Source: Streptomyces sp. CA-210063 (GTDB lineage: Bacteria; Actinomycetota; Actinomycetes; Streptomycetales; Streptomycetaceae). From it: a DNA stretch of 64,000 nucleotides. The stretch lies in the NCBI RefSeq assembly GCF_024612015.1, contig NZ_CP102512.1, positions 9,238,001-9,302,000 of the forward strand, read 5' to 3'. The position numbers and the translations under genes are program-made. Of the stretch, positions 31,001-39,665 are shown piece after piece. The notes under the pieces are model-generated. The model was not told the origin of the DNA, did not search any database, and was given only the letters and a program-made list of their open reading frames with translations. Every line of letters begins with the position of its first letter. Positions within the stretch are counted from its first letter, which is position 1.

Positions 31001-31041
31001 GTGTGTACCCCATGAACCCCAACAGCCCCATGACGGCTTGT

Positions 31042-31057
31042 GGTTAACACCTTAATC
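31042..31057. promoter_or_regulatory. possible LacI autoregulatory site
   Basis: GGTTAACACCTTAATC is an AT-rich, partly symmetric string 42 bp upstream of the LacI start in otherwise GC-rich DNA. The rest of the divergent gap 31001-31306 holds no gene. Confidence 0.3.
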
Positions 31058-31306
31058 ACTCAGCGTACCGGCGACGGCGATGGCGACCGGGACGACGGCC
31101 GCCGGGTGAGGAGTCAAGGGCACAATGTGGTCCGCTCGACCAGCGTGCCGATCGGGGACAAGAACGGCCGAGGCCAAAGAGAGCCCTCGTTACGTCAAGT
31201 TCCCTTTTCCTGCCCCGACCGGGGCCGTATCAGATCAGGATGCTCGGGGCCTCGCGACCTCGCGGGTGCCGGGCACGAGTGCGTCATATGAACAAGAGGG
31301 GAAGCG

Positions 31307-32644
31307 GTGGAGGCGACAAGTACACAGGTGCGGACAGGCGCCATACCTCCGGTCGTCGCGGCGCGATGGGCGCTGTGGACATTTGTCATCGTCAACTTGG
31401 TGATCGTCGAGGTCTTGTTCCTCACCGCCGGGACCGGCAAGAACGGGGTGCTCACGGTCGCCAAGTTCTTCGGCCTGCACGCCGCCGTACTGATGCTGTT
31501 CCAGCTGCTGTTGGTGGCCCGGCTGCCGTGGCTCGACCGCCGTATCGGCATGGACCGGTTGACGGTGTGGCACCGGTGGGTCGGCTTCACCCTGCTGTGG
31601 ACCCTGCTCACCCACGCCGTGCTGGTGGTGCTCGGCTACGCGCGGCTCGATGACGCGTCGATGACGAAGACGTTCTTCGCGCTGGCCGGTGTGCCGGCCT
31701 CCCTGCTCGGGATGCTGGCCGCGGCGATCGTCGTCGTGGTCGCCGCGGTCTCCGCCCGACAGCTGAGGCGGCGGCTGCGGTACGAGACGTGGCACGGCGT
31801 GCACCTGCTGCTGTACCTGGCGTTGGGGCTGGCGTTCGTCCACCAGTTGCAGGAGACCACGACCTTCAGCTCCTCCACGCCCGCGATGATCTACTGGTGG
31901 GCCCTGTGGCTGTTCGCGTTCGGTGCCCTGGTCACGGGCCGGATCGTGATGCCTCTGTGGCGCAACGCCTATCACCGGTTCGAGGTCGCGGCGGTGGTGC
32001 CGGAGTCGGACGACGTGGTGTCGGTGCACGTCACCGGCCGCCACCTCGACAGGCTGCCGGCCAGGGCGGGCCAGTTCTGCGTCTGGCGGTTCCCCGGGCA
32101 CAACCACTGGTGGCCGGCCAATCCGTTCTCGCTGTCGGCGGCACCGGACGGCCGTACGTTGCGCCTGACCGCCAAGGCGGTCGGCAGCGCAAGCGCCGGC
32201 CTGCGGCATCTCCCGGTCGGGACCCGCGCGTTCGTCGAGGGGCCGTACGGGGCGTTCACCTCGTTGCATCGGACGCGGCCCGGCGCGCTGCTGATCGCCG
32301 GAGGAGTGGGGATCACGCCGGTTCGCGCCCTGCTGGAGGAGGAACCGGCCGGTGACGTCGTCGTGCTCTACCGGGTGCGCAGCGAGGACGACGCCGTGCT
32401 GCTCGACGAGGTACGAACCCTGGTCGCTGACCTCGGTGGGCGGCTGCATCTGCTCACCGGCCGCACGGGGGAGGGGAGCCCGCCGTTCGAGCCGGAGAGT
32501 CTCCGTGCCCTGGTTCCCGACCTCACCGAACGCGACGTGTACGTCTGTGGCCCGCCCGCGATGACCTCGGCCGTGCTCAGCGCCCTGCGCAGGCTGAAGG
32601 TACCCAGCCGGCAGGTGCACGCCGAGCGGTTCGGCCTGGCCTGA
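31307..32644 (+). CDS. ferric-reductase-like membrane flavoprotein (ferredoxin reductase type)
   Basis: Encodes 445 aa from GTG 31307, after AAGAGGGGAA. Six transmembrane helices carry paired His residues suited to heme b (VWHRWVGFTLLWTLLTHAVL, ETWHGVHLLLYLALGLAFVH). Residues about 225-330 are an FAD-binding barrel (GQFCVWRF, WWPANPFSLSAAP) and 335-445 an NAD-binding domain (LLIAGGVGITPVRALLEEE, DVYVCGPPAM). It should move electrons from NAD(P)H across or to the membrane. The partner is not encoded nearby: the FMN-binding or Fe-S protein often found with it is missing. Confidence 0.9.
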   Translation: MEATSTQVRTGAIPPVVAARWALWTFVIVNLVIVEVLFLTAGTGKNGVLTVAKFFGLHAAVLMLFQLLLVARLPWLDRRIGMDRLTVWHRWVGFTLLWTLLTHAVLVVLGYARLDDASMTKTFFALAGVPASLLGMLAAAIVVVVAAVSARQLRRRLRYETWHGVHLLLYLALGLAFVHQLQETTTFSSSTPAMIYWWALWLFAFGALVTGRIVMPLWRNAYHRFEVAAVVPESDDVVSVHVTGRHLDRLPARAGQFCVWRFPGHNHWWPANPFSLSAAPDGRTLRLTAKAVGSASAGLRHLPVGTRAFVEGPYGAFTSLHRTRPGALLIAGGVGITPVRALLEEEPAGDVVVLYRVRSEDDAVLLDEVRTLVADLGGRLHLLTGRTGEGSPPFEPESLRALVPDLTERDVYVCGPPAMTSAVLSALRRLKVPSRQVHAERFGLA

Positions 32645-32999
32645 CGTACGACATGGTCGCGGTGGCGAAGGTGTGAGAGGGGCCGGCGCGGTGCGGGTGA
32701 CGGACCCGCACCGCCCTGGGCCCTGCCTGCCGCAGGCGAAGGTGGTGGAGGACTGAGCGACGGCGGCGTTCAGGTCGCTGTTCGCGTTGGACAGGGTGTG
32801 GGTGGCGCCGTTCGAGATGCCGCCGCCCAGATCGACGACGCTGTACGTGACCGGGTTGACGCCGGTGCTTCGGGCGCGTTTCCCGCTGGGCACCGTCAGG
32901 CTGTGGCCGTCGGCCGGCGGGAGCATGCCCCGGCTGTACCGTCGGGCATTCATCGCGTGTTGGGCGTGGTGGGACTGAGGAGTGGTCCCCGGGTGGGCG
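32645..32999. other. 355-bp gap with no supported gene
   Basis: A minus-strand frame (GVNPVTYSVVDLGGGISNGA and on) between about 32700 and 32950 could be a relic of a secreted protein, but I recognise no family and no ribosome site. Confidence 0.4.
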
Positions 33000-33953
33000 T
33001 CAGCCGAGCGGGTCTGCGGCGTCTGCGGGGTCGGCGGCGTCTGCGGGGTCGGCGGGGTCGGCGGAGCCGTCCCAGACGGTCCACATGGGGATGTGCCGGG
33101 ACGGTCGCTGTACGAGTGTGTCGACGAACCGTTCCAGCACCTGGGCGACGCCGTCCTCGTCGTTGGCGGGGGCGTGATGACGTGCGGCCTCGAGGACGTC
33201 TGGGTGGGCGTTGGCCATGGCGTAGGAGTGGCCCACGGCGGTGAGCATGGGCAGGTCGTTGGGCATGTCGCCGAAGGCGGCGATCTCGTGGCTGCCGACG
33301 CCGAGTCGACGGCTCCACGCGAGCAGCGTGGTGGCCTTGGTGACGCGGGGTGCGCTGAACTCCACGAGCGACAGTCCGGTGGAGTGGGTGGTCTCGGCGC
33401 TGCTGCCCGCGCTCTGCCGTGCTTGCTGGTAGAAGTCGTCGAGGGGCAGGGTCGGGTGGTGGGCGAGGATCTTCAGCACCGGTCTGCCCGGGATGCGGGT
33501 GAGGAGTTCCCCCGCGGTGCCGACCGGTTCGGCGGTTTCCTCGCCGAACGACCAGGTCGGGTAGGCCGATTCGTGGCCGAAGTTCTTGTCGTACTCGACG
33601 GCGAAGGTGACGCCGGGGATCGCCCTGCGCATGCGGGTGATGAGTCGGGTGGCCGCCAGGGGCCGGATCGGGGACATGTGCGCCAGGGTGCCGTCAGGGG
33701 CGTGGACGGCCGCGCCGTTGGCGGCGATGACGTAATGCGGTCCGATGGTGGCCAGCAAGTCCGGTACGCGGCGCGGTGGTCGGCCGGTGACGAGCACCAC
33801 GCGGATCCCGGCCCGCTCGGCCGCCGCCAGGGCGGTCCGGGTGCGGTCCGACAGCGTTCCGTCGCTGCGCAGCAGAGTGCCGTCCAGGTCCGTCGCGATC
33901 AGTTTCGGAGCGACCGGCGGGACAATGAGGGGGAGGGCGCGGGCGGTTGTCAT
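33000..33953 (-). CDS. HAD-superfamily phosphatase, Cof type (IIB)
   Basis: Encodes 317 aa. The HAD motifs are all present: I, LIATDLDGTLL; II, VVLVTGRPP; III, VTKATTLLAW with the Lys; IV, IAAFGDMPNDLPML. The cap domain between II and III is of the Cof (C2B) type. Such enzymes hydrolyse sugar phosphates, flavin or PLP phosphates in the cytosol; the substrate is not set by sequence. The C-terminus ends in an unusual DPADAADPADAADP tail encoded by short GC-rich direct repeats at 33003-33065, probably slippage-derived and dispensable. Confidence 0.92.
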   Translation of the reverse strand: MTTARALPLIVPPVAPKLIATDLDGTLLRSDGTLSDRTRTALAAAERAGIRVVLVTGRPPRRVPDLLATIGPHYVIAANGAAVHAPDGTLAHMSPIRPLAATRLITRMRRAIPGVTFAVEYDKNFGHESAYPTWSFGEETAEPVGTAGELLTRIPGRPVLKILAHHPTLPLDDFYQQARQSAGSSAETTHSTGLSLVEFSAPRVTKATTLLAWSRRLGVGSHEIAAFGDMPNDLPMLTAVGHSYAMANAHPDVLEAARHHAPANDEDGVAQVLERFVDTLVQRPSRHIPMWTVWDGSADPADPADAADPADAADPLG

Positions 33954-34159
33954 GGCGGCACTCTTCTGGGTCGACGGGCTGAGCAGGTGTGGTTCGCTGC
34001 CTGGGGCACGGGTGCCTCACGCCGGCCGATGGCCCGTGGCACCGCCCCATCGACGCCGCATGGTGGGAGGACGCACGGAAGTCTCCGCGTCGGCCGAGCA
34101 CGGGGTGGCACTGGTGTTGGTGCCGCCCCGTGGTGCCGCCCCATGGCATCGGTTCGTGC

Positions 34160-34828
34160 TTACGCTCCGGCGGTCTCGTTGGCGACGGGGGTGTTGAGGA
34201 GCTGCATCTCCCAGGCCGTCACCACCCCGGTGGCGCCGCCGTGCGCCAGGATCGCCAGCTGGTCCTCGGGCGCGATGAGGTTGGTCCGGGCCCAGTCGCG
34301 CTGCCACTCGGCGAAGGCGACCTGCCATGTGATCGGGGTGATGCCGGCCTGGACCATGCGCCGGACGGCCATGTCGTGGGCCTCGGCCGACGTGCCTCCG
34401 GAGGCGTCGGTGACGGCGTAGACGTCGAAGCCCTCGGCGGCCGCGTGGAGGGCGGGCATGGCGACGCAGATCTCCGTCCAGAGGCCGGCGATGATCAGTT
34501 TCTTGCGTCCGGTGGCCTTGACGGCGTCCACCACACGCTTGTCCTCCCAGGTGTTGATGAGCGTCCTGTTGATCGGCTTCTGGTCCGGGAAGACGTCTTG
34601 GAGCTGCTGGATCAGCAGGCCGCCGCGCTCCTCGACGACCGTGGTCAGGATCGTCGGGACGCCGTAGCCCTTGGCGGCCTTGGCCAGCCCGACGACGTTG
34701 TTGACGATCATCGTCGGCTCATGGCTGTTCAGGTTGGCGAATTGGTAGGGCTGGTGGTCGATCAGCAGCAGGACGCTGTTCTCAGGGGTCAGCAGGGCGT
34801 CAAGGCCGGTCTTCGAGGACTCGCTCAC
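34160..34828 (-). CDS. isochorismatase-family hydrolase, YcaC-like
   Basis: Encodes 222 aa from GTG 34828, 6 bases from GGAGGA. Cysteine hydrolase features: catalytic Asp in VLLLIDHQPYQFANLNSHEP, Lys in the ATGRKKLIIAG region and catalytic Cys in GLWTEICVAMPALHAAAEG. It matches the YcaC group, whose physiological substrate is unresolved. It diverges from a MarR gene across two copies of the local operator sequence, so it is probably part of that regulon. Confidence 0.9.
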   Translation of the reverse strand: MSESSKTGLDALLTPENSVLLLIDHQPYQFANLNSHEPTMIVNNVVGLAKAAKGYGVPTILTTVVEERGGLLIQQLQDVFPDQKPINRTLINTWEDKRVVDAVKATGRKKLIIAGLWTEICVAMPALHAAAEGFDVYAVTDASGGTSAEAHDMAVRRMVQAGITPITWQVAFAEWQRDWARTNLIAPEDQLAILAHGGATGVVTAWEMQLLNTPVANETAGA

Positions 34829-34879
34829 GGGATCTCCTCCAGGGCTTGGCAAGGCCGTTGATGTGTAACGACCCGATGC

Positions 34880-34923
34880 GATGACGCGTCAACTATTGTG
34901 GGATGCTGGGTGACGTGTCAACC
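34880..34923. promoter_or_regulatory. paired MarR operator-like sites
   Basis: GATGACGCGTCAACT (34880-34894) and GGTGACGTGTCAACC (34909-34923) lie 29 bp apart between the divergent isochorismatase-like and MarR genes. Both share the GGT(T)GA...GTCAAC core found at six more promoter sites up to 41091. Confidence 0.65.
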
Positions 34924-34943
34924 ATCCCTTAGAGTGGCTGCAC

Positions 34944-35411
34944 ATGGACGAGAGAACAGGCTGGCTCACCCCACCCGAACGGCGCGCCTGGCGCGCCTTC
35001 GTCGGCGTACATCAGAAGCTCTCCGGCAGGTTGGCGCGTGCGTTGCAGGGCTGCGGGGGCCTGTCCGTCGCGGACTACGTCGTCCTTGTGGCCCTCACCG
35101 ACACACCCGACGGTCTGCGGCACTTCCAGGACCTGGCCAAGGCGGTGGAGTGGGAGCGAAGCCGTATGTCCCACCACCTCCGCCGCATGACCAAACGCGG
35201 CCTGGTGACCCGGGAGGACTGCCCCAAGGACGGGCGCGGCGTCCATGTGGTCGTCACCCCCGCCGGACGCGCGGCCATCGAGACGGCCGCCCCCCAGCAC
35301 GTGGCCACCGTGCGCCGGCTGGTCATCGACCCCCTCAGTCCGGAAGAGCTCGACACGCTCACCCATCTCTGCGAGCGCATCCTGCGACGCTTGGAGACGG
35401 ATCCTCCCTGA
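34944..35411 (+). CDS. MarR-family regulator 1
   Basis: Encodes 155 aa from ATG 34944. The winged HTH shows LSVADYVVLVALTDTPDGLR, HFQDLAKAVEWERSRMSHHL, RRMTKRGLVTREDCPKDGRG and VVVTPAGRAAIE, flanked by dimerisation helices. It resembles the two later MarR proteins in the region but is clearly more diverged. It diverges from the isochorismatase-like gene across two operator-like sites, so autoregulation is likely. Its ligand is unknown. Confidence 0.93.
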   Translation: MDERTGWLTPPERRAWRAFVGVHQKLSGRLARALQGCGGLSVADYVVLVALTDTPDGLRHFQDLAKAVEWERSRMSHHLRRMTKRGLVTREDCPKDGRGVHVVVTPAGRAAIETAAPQHVATVRRLVIDPLSPEELDTLTHLCERILRRLETDPP

Positions 35412-35483
35412 CCTCGCGACCAGCCCGGAGGCGCGGCCCGGGACAGTCAGGGCAGGACGGGTCGGGCCGCGCCTCCGGAGTTC

Positions 35484-35498
35484 GGTGAACTGTCAACT
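35484..35498. promoter_or_regulatory. MarR operator-like site before MarR 2
   Basis: GGTGAACTGTCAACT ends 17 bp before the ATG of the second MarR gene and carries the same core as the other sites in the region. Confidence 0.55.
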
Positions 35499-35515
35499 AC
35501 GAATAGAATTGCTCC

Positions 35516-35983
35516 ATGGGAGAAACGGTGCGGTGGCTGACGCCAGACGAGCAGGATGCGTGGCGGAGCTTTGTCCGGCTGCATGAGCGGCTCGGGGGTC
35601 GTCTGTCGCGCTTGTTGCAAACGGAGTCGGGTTTGTCGGCTGCCGACTTCGCGGTGCTCGTCAATCTGACGGATGTGCCGGAAGGGCGGCGGCGCTATCA
35701 GGATCTGGCCCGCTCGCTGGAGTGGGAGAAGAGCAGGATGTCCCACCACATCGCGAGGATGGCCGGGCGGGGGCTGGTGGTGCGGCAGGAGTGTCTTGAA
35801 GATGCGCGTGGCGCGTTCGTGGTGATCACGGAGGCGGGACGCGCGGCGGTCGAGGCCGCTGCCCCGCTCCATGTCGAGGCGGTGCGCCAACTGTTCCTCG
35901 ACCATGTCACGCCGGCGGAGCTACGGGTGCTGGGCGAGGTTTCCGAACGCGTCGTGGCCAAGCTGGACGAGGACGCGTCCTGA
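35516..35983 (+). CDS. MarR-family regulator 2
   Basis: Encodes 155 aa from ATG 35516. It begins MGETVRWLTPDEQDAWRSFV and has the wHTH LSAADFAVLVNLTDVPEGRR, LARSLEWEKSRMSHHIARMA, GRGLVVRQECLEDARG. It is near-identical along its length to the MarR at 41111, at both protein and DNA level, so the two are recent duplicates. An operator-like site precedes it by 17 bp, so it probably represses itself. The DoxX gene converges on it 35 bp downstream. Confidence 0.94.
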   Translation: MGETVRWLTPDEQDAWRSFVRLHERLGGRLSRLLQTESGLSAADFAVLVNLTDVPEGRRRYQDLARSLEWEKSRMSHHIARMAGRGLVVRQECLEDARGAFVVITEAGRAAVEAAAPLHVEAVRQLFLDHVTPAELRVLGEVSERVVAKLDEDAS

Positions 35984-36018
35984 CCCAGGAAGACGGCAGG
36001 CGCGCGGTGATGTGCAGG

Positions 36019-36390
36019 TCACATCGCGAGTCCGAGCGTCACGGCGGTGGCTGCTGAGAGCGGGATGAGGAAGAAAGGGGCCATGGCGTTCTTTCGCGTG
36101 GCCGGGTCGGCGTAGTCGCCCGCCTTGGCGTGGAAGCCCACCGCGCCGACCATCGTGATGGCGAAGCCGGTGGCGGCCGCGATGCCGAGCGGCTGCCAGA
36201 AGAGGCCCACGATCAGGCCCACCGCGGCGGCGACCTCGGCCAGCCCGATGAAGCGGACGAGGCCCGCGCTCAGCCCCATGTGCGACTGCAGCCCGGCGGA
36301 GACATCGCCCTTGAGGAGCGCCTTGGGCGCACCCGCGGCCACCGCCACAAGGGCGAGCAGGACGCTGAGAATGGCAGCGGTGACGTACAT
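36019..36390 (-). CDS. DoxX-family membrane protein
   Basis: Encodes 123 aa. Four hydrophobic helices: YVTAAILSVLLALVAVAAGA, GLVRFIGLAEVAAAVGLIVG, GIAAATGFAITMVGAVGFHA and APFFLIPLSAATAVTLGLAM. This is the DoxX-like fold, often found with redox or thiol-stress genes, where it acts in membrane respiratory or detoxification complexes. Two operator-like sites lie upstream of its start, and the luciferase-like gene is divergent, so it belongs to the MarR-controlled group. Confidence 0.88.
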   Translation of the reverse strand: MYVTAAILSVLLALVAVAAGAPKALLKGDVSAGLQSHMGLSAGLVRFIGLAEVAAAVGLIVGLFWQPLGIAAATGFAITMVGAVGFHAKAGDYADPATRKNAMAPFFLIPLSAATAVTLGLAM

Positions 36391-36446
36391 GGGGTGGTTC
36401 CTTCCGTGCGGGCCACGCCGGGGGCGGAGTGGGCGCAGATCTGCAT

Positions 36447-36462
36447 GGTTGATTCGTCAACC
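36447..36462. promoter_or_regulatory. perfect MarR-type palindrome before doxX
   Basis: GGTTGATTCGTCAACC has perfect 6-bp arms around TTCG, 57 bp upstream of the DoxX start. It is the best-formed site of the set, with 36563-36578. Confidence 0.68.
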
Positions 36463-36482
36463 TGGACTCTAAAGAGGGCATA

Positions 36483-36497
36483 GGTGATGCGTCAAGC
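36483..36497. promoter_or_regulatory. second, weaker MarR-type site before doxX
   Basis: GGTGATGCGTCAAGC keeps most of the core, with one change in the right arm. It lies between the two perfect palindromes of the divergent doxX/luciferase-like promoter region. Confidence 0.5.
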
Positions 36498-36562
36498 AGA
36501 TGGCGAACCCTGCCCACCGGCGGGGCGGAATAGGGAAGCCCCTGGGTGCGCTGGAGGCACAT

Positions 36563-36578
36563 GGTTGATTCATCAACC
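36563..36578. promoter_or_regulatory. perfect MarR-type palindrome before the luciferase-like gene
   Basis: GGTTGATTCATCAACC has perfect 6-bp arms, 24 bp before the ATG of the monooxygenase gene, where a bound repressor would block transcription. Confidence 0.68.
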
Positions 36579-36601
36579 ACGTGAATGAAAGGCTGAGGAC
36601 G

Positions 36602-37708
36602 ATGCAGTTCGGCATCTTCACCGTCGGTGATGTGTCCACCGACCCGATCACGGGCCGTACGCCGACCGAGCACCAGCGGATCAAGGCGATGGTCGCCATG
36701 GCGCAGAAGGCTGAGGAGGTGGGCCTGGACGTTTTCGCGACCGGCGAGCACCACAACCCGCCGTTCGTGCTGTCCTCGCCGACGACGCTGCTGGGCTGGA
36801 TCGCCGCGCGGACCGAGAAACTGATCCTCTCCACCGCGACCACGCTGATCACGACGAACGACCCGGTGAAGATCGCCGAGGACTACGCGATGCTGCAGCA
36901 CCTGGCCGACGGTCGCGTGGACCTGGTCATGGGCCGCGGCAACACCGGCCCCGTCTACCCCTGGTTCGGGCAGGACATCCGGCAGGGCATCAATCTCGCC
37001 ATCGAGAACTACGCCCTGCTGCACCGGCTGTGGCGCGAAGACGTCGTCGACTGGGAGGGAAGGTTCCGCACCCCGCTGCAGGGCTTCACCTCCACGCCCC
37101 GGCCGCTGGACGGCGTACCGCCGTTCGTCTGGCACGGCTCCATCCGTTCCCCGGAGATCGCCGAGCAGGCCGCGTACTACGGCGACGGCTTCTTCCACAA
37201 CAACATCTTCTGGCCCAAGGAGCACACCAGGAAGCTGATCGATCTGTACCGGGAGCGATACGCGTACTACGGCCATGGCAGCCCCGAGCAGGCCATCGTC
37301 GGCCTGGGCGGCCATGTCTACATGCGCCACAACTCCCAGGACGCGGTCCGCGAGTTCCGCCCGTTCTTCGACCACTCGCCGGTGATGGGCGGCGGGGTCT
37401 CCATGGAGGAGTACATGGAGCAGACCCCGCTGACCGTCGGCACTCCCGAGCAGGTCATCGAGAAGACGCTCACCTTCCGCGAGCACTTCGGCGACTACCA
37501 GCGCCAGCTGTTCATCGTGGACGGCGGCGGGGTCCCGCAGAAGGCCGTGCTGGAGCAGATCGACATGCTCGGCGAGGAGGTCGTACCGGTGCTGCGGAAG
37601 GAGTTCGCCAAGCACCGACCGGCCGATGTGCCCGACGCTCCCACCCACGCCTCGCTGCGCGCCGCCCGCGACGCGCGGCGCGAGCCGACCGCCGAACCGG
37701 CGGCCTGA
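36602..37708 (+). CDS. luciferase-like flavin-dependent monooxygenase
   Basis: Encodes 368 aa. ATG 36602 with AAAGG at 36588-36592 is preferred; GTG 36581 lies against the operator. It is an FMNH2-dependent LLM enzyme: MQFGIFTVGDVSTDPITGRT, LDVFATGEHHNPPFVLSSPT, GRVDLVMGRGNTGPVYPWFG and GVPPFVWHGSIRSPE. It needs reduced flavin, and the next gene encodes an FMN reductase, a standard pair. Substrate unknown; the MarR operators suggest induction by an aromatic or electrophile. A 16-bp tandem repeat separates it from the reductase gene. Confidence 0.92.
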   Translation: MQFGIFTVGDVSTDPITGRTPTEHQRIKAMVAMAQKAEEVGLDVFATGEHHNPPFVLSSPTTLLGWIAARTEKLILSTATTLITTNDPVKIAEDYAMLQHLADGRVDLVMGRGNTGPVYPWFGQDIRQGINLAIENYALLHRLWREDVVDWEGRFRTPLQGFTSTPRPLDGVPPFVWHGSIRSPEIAEQAAYYGDGFFHNNIFWPKEHTRKLIDLYRERYAYYGHGSPEQAIVGLGGHVYMRHNSQDAVREFRPFFDHSPVMGGGVSMEEYMEQTPLTVGTPEQVIEKTLTFREHFGDYQRQLFIVDGGGVPQKAVLEQIDMLGEEVVPVLRKEFAKHRPADVPDAPTHASLRAARDARREPTAEPAA

Positions 37709-37733
37709 GACTCGTACGACCTGAGACCGCAGG

Positions 37734-37797
37734 GATGAGACGGCCGCACGATGAGACGGCCGCACGATGAGACGGCCGCACAACCAGACGACCGCAC
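37734..37797. repeat. 16-bp tandem repeat, three perfect units plus one degenerate
   Basis: GATGAGACGGCCGCAC repeats exactly at 37734, 37750 and 37766; 37782-37797 is a changed fourth copy (AACCAGACGACCGCAC). It fills the spacer between the monooxygenase and FMN reductase genes. Confidence 0.95.
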
Positions 37798-37826
37798 CAC
37801 CCGAGATCGAACGAAAGGACTTGACG

Positions 37827-38450
37827 ATGAAGCCCCTGAAGCTGGCGGTCGTGTCGGCGGGCCTGCGCCAGCCCTCCTCCACCCGGCTGCTCGCGGACCG
37901 GCTCGCCGACGCCACCCGCGAGAGTCTGGCGGACGCCGGACGCGAGGTGGACGTGCACGTGGTCGAACTGCGCGAGCTGGCCACGGACATCTCCCACCAC
38001 CTGGTCAACGGCTTCCCGGGGCCTCGCCTGCGTGAGGAGCTGCAAGCCGTCACGGACGCGGACGGCGTCATCGCGGTCACGCCAGTGTTCTCGGCCTCGT
38101 ACAGCGGGCTGTTCAAGTCGTTCTTCGACGTGCTGGACGAGGGCGCTCTCACCGGCAAGCCGGTGTTGATCGCCGCCACGGGCGGCAGTGCCCGGCATTC
38201 CCTGGTCCTCGAGCACGCTCTGCGCCCGCTCTTCGCCTACCTGCGCACGATCGTCGTACCCACCGCCGTGTACGGGGCGTCCGAGGACTGGGGAACGGCC
38301 GGTGACGGGCGTACCGGCGGTCTCGCGGCCCGGATCGGTCGGGCGGGTGACGAACTGGCCGGGCTCATGGCCGGCCGCCGGGCCGTTACGAGGCCCACAG
38401 AGACCGTCGTGCCGTTCGAGCAGCAGCTGGCCGCACTCCGGTCGGCATGA
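37827..38450 (+). CDS. NAD(P)H-dependent FMN reductase (MsuE/CE1759-like)
   Basis: Encodes 207 aa from ATG 37827 (GAAAGGAC site). Flavodoxin-like fold: KLAVVSAGLRQPSSTRLLAD (phosphate loop), DADGVIAVTPVFSASYSGLF, then KSFFDVLDEGALTGKPVLIA and ATGGSARHSLVLEHALRPLF. It reduces FMN for its partner monooxygenase just upstream. The stop overlaps ATG 38447, followed by a repeated ATGAGGGGAGTTCT string. Confidence 0.92.
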   Translation: MKPLKLAVVSAGLRQPSSTRLLADRLADATRESLADAGREVDVHVVELRELATDISHHLVNGFPGPRLREELQAVTDADGVIAVTPVFSASYSGLFKSFFDVLDEGALTGKPVLIAATGGSARHSLVLEHALRPLFAYLRTIVVPTAVYGASEDWGTAGDGRTGGLAARIGRAGDELAGLMAGRRAVTRPTETVVPFEQQLAALRSA

Positions 38451-38476
38451 GGGGAGTTCTCATGAGGGGAGTTCTG

Positions 38477-38707
38477 ATGAGCGACGACTTCAACGACACC
38501 TGGGCGAACGGCGGTGTCGCACCCGACCGCTGGGCCGGCGCCCTGCACCTGTTCGACAACGGCGCCGGCGTGCCGCACGAGGAGAGGACCGCCGAAGCCC
38601 ACCTGATGCTGGGCCGCACCCTGCAACGCCAGGGGCGGCACGGGGAGGCGGAGCCCTGGATGCGCATGGCGGCCGCGTTCTCGGGTGAGTTTCCGGACCA
38701 CGACTGA
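38477..38707 (+). CDS. small TPR-like protein of unknown function
   Basis: Encodes 76 aa from ATG 38477, which has GAGGGGAG in front. The preceding 30 bp contains a duplicated copy of the same site and an in-frame ATG 38447 that overlaps the reductase stop. The protein (DDFNDTWANGGVAPDRWAGA, LGRTLQRQGRHGEAEPWMRM) has one TPR-like helix pair. Its function is not known. As the last gene of the monooxygenase operon it may be an accessory factor. Confidence 0.68.
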   Translation: MSDDFNDTWANGGVAPDRWAGALHLFDNGAGVPHEERTAEAHLMLGRTLQRQGRHGEAEPWMRMAAAFSGEFPDHD

Positions 38708-39115
38708 GCCGAGGGCGCGGGCGAGGCGTCCGTGGGCGGCGGACACCGGTCGACCGGCGTCCGCCGCCCTTGCGTCCACGGTCGGTGCCGTGGCCGGTGC
38801 TCCGGCGGCAACTCCCTCTGTTCCATTCCCCAGCGCGGAGGTGCTGCGCCGCATCGCACGCCCGGCGTCGGCCGGTGCCCGCGAGAGCGACCTGTCCGGA
38901 CTGCCCTGGACAAGTCCTACCTGATCATGAGGGGTGGAAAGGCCCCCGCGGGCCGGGAGGACACAGCGGCGCTGCAGATGATGGCTAAGGGGCCCTTGCG
39001 GTGACCGCAGCCTTCCATCTCGGCTTGCTGACCTTGACGGCGAAGAACGGCTCGCGCTCGGCTGCCGCGAGGACGCGGGCCGGGACGACCAGAGTTGAGC
39101 GGGAAAGGGGGCACG
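38708..39115. other. 408-bp gap with no supported gene
   Basis: Between the small TPR-like gene and the convergent AhpD-like gene only short frames without ribosome sites are seen. No family matches and no clear terminator were found. Confidence 0.45.
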
Positions 39116-39610
39116 TCACCCACCGGACATGGGGACACCGCTCTCCCCGCCCGGAGCGCCTCGATTCGCCCGTACCGGGTGCTTGCTCATGATCGAGACC
39201 CGGTTGAACGCGTTGATGGTGACCGCCACCCAGATCGCTGCGGAGACCTGGTCGTCGGTGAGCACTTGTCCGGCGGCTTCGTAGGCGGATTGCTGTGCGA
39301 CGGCATCGGTGGGGTCGGTCGTGGCCTCGGCCAGTGCGAGGGCCGCGCGTTCCGTGGGGGTGAAGACCTCTGTGTCCCGCCAGGCGGCCAGTACTCCCAG
39401 CCGCTGCGCCGACTCGCCCGCGTGTACGGCCGCCTTGGTGTGGATGTCGAGGCAGTAGGCGCAGCCGTTGATCTGCGACACACGCAGGTTGATCAGCTCC
39501 ACGACGGTGCGGTCGAGCCCCGCCTCGGCGGCGACCGCGCGCACCGCTTCCGATGTCTGCACCAGGGCGTGGAAGGCCTTGGGGCTCTGTTTGTCGATGA
39601 AGATCCGCAC
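39116..39610 (-). CDS. carboxymuconolactone decarboxylase / AhpD-like protein
   Basis: Encodes 164 aa from GTG 39610. The redox motif CAYCLDIH, with the preceding ELINLRVSQING and following THE-type helices (ALALAEATTDPTDAV), marks an AhpD-like alkylhydroperoxidase of the CMD family. The paired cysteines suit peroxide or thiol disulfide reduction. It is divergent from the pirin gene across an operator-like site, placing it in the MarR group. The C-terminus has about 20 extra Gly/Ser-rich residues. Confidence 0.9.
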   Translation of the reverse strand: MRIFIDKQSPKAFHALVQTSEAVRAVAAEAGLDRTVVELINLRVSQINGCAYCLDIHTKAAVHAGESAQRLGVLAAWRDTEVFTPTERAALALAEATTDPTDAVAQQSAYEAAGQVLTDDQVSAAIWVAVTINAFNRVSIMSKHPVRANRGAPGGESGVPMSGG

Positions 39611-39665
39611 GTCTACCGCCTGTCATGTACTTGTAGTGGCCTCCACTCTAAGATCATGGCATGGT

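Noticed and set aside
32700..32953. Minus-strand frame with GVNPVTYSVVDLGGG-type sequence
   Set aside because: Could be a relic of a secreted protein, but no family is recognised and it runs antisense into the reductase gene.
37734..37797. CRISPR-like array
   Set aside because: Units are directly adjacent without spacers, so this is a simple tandem repeat.
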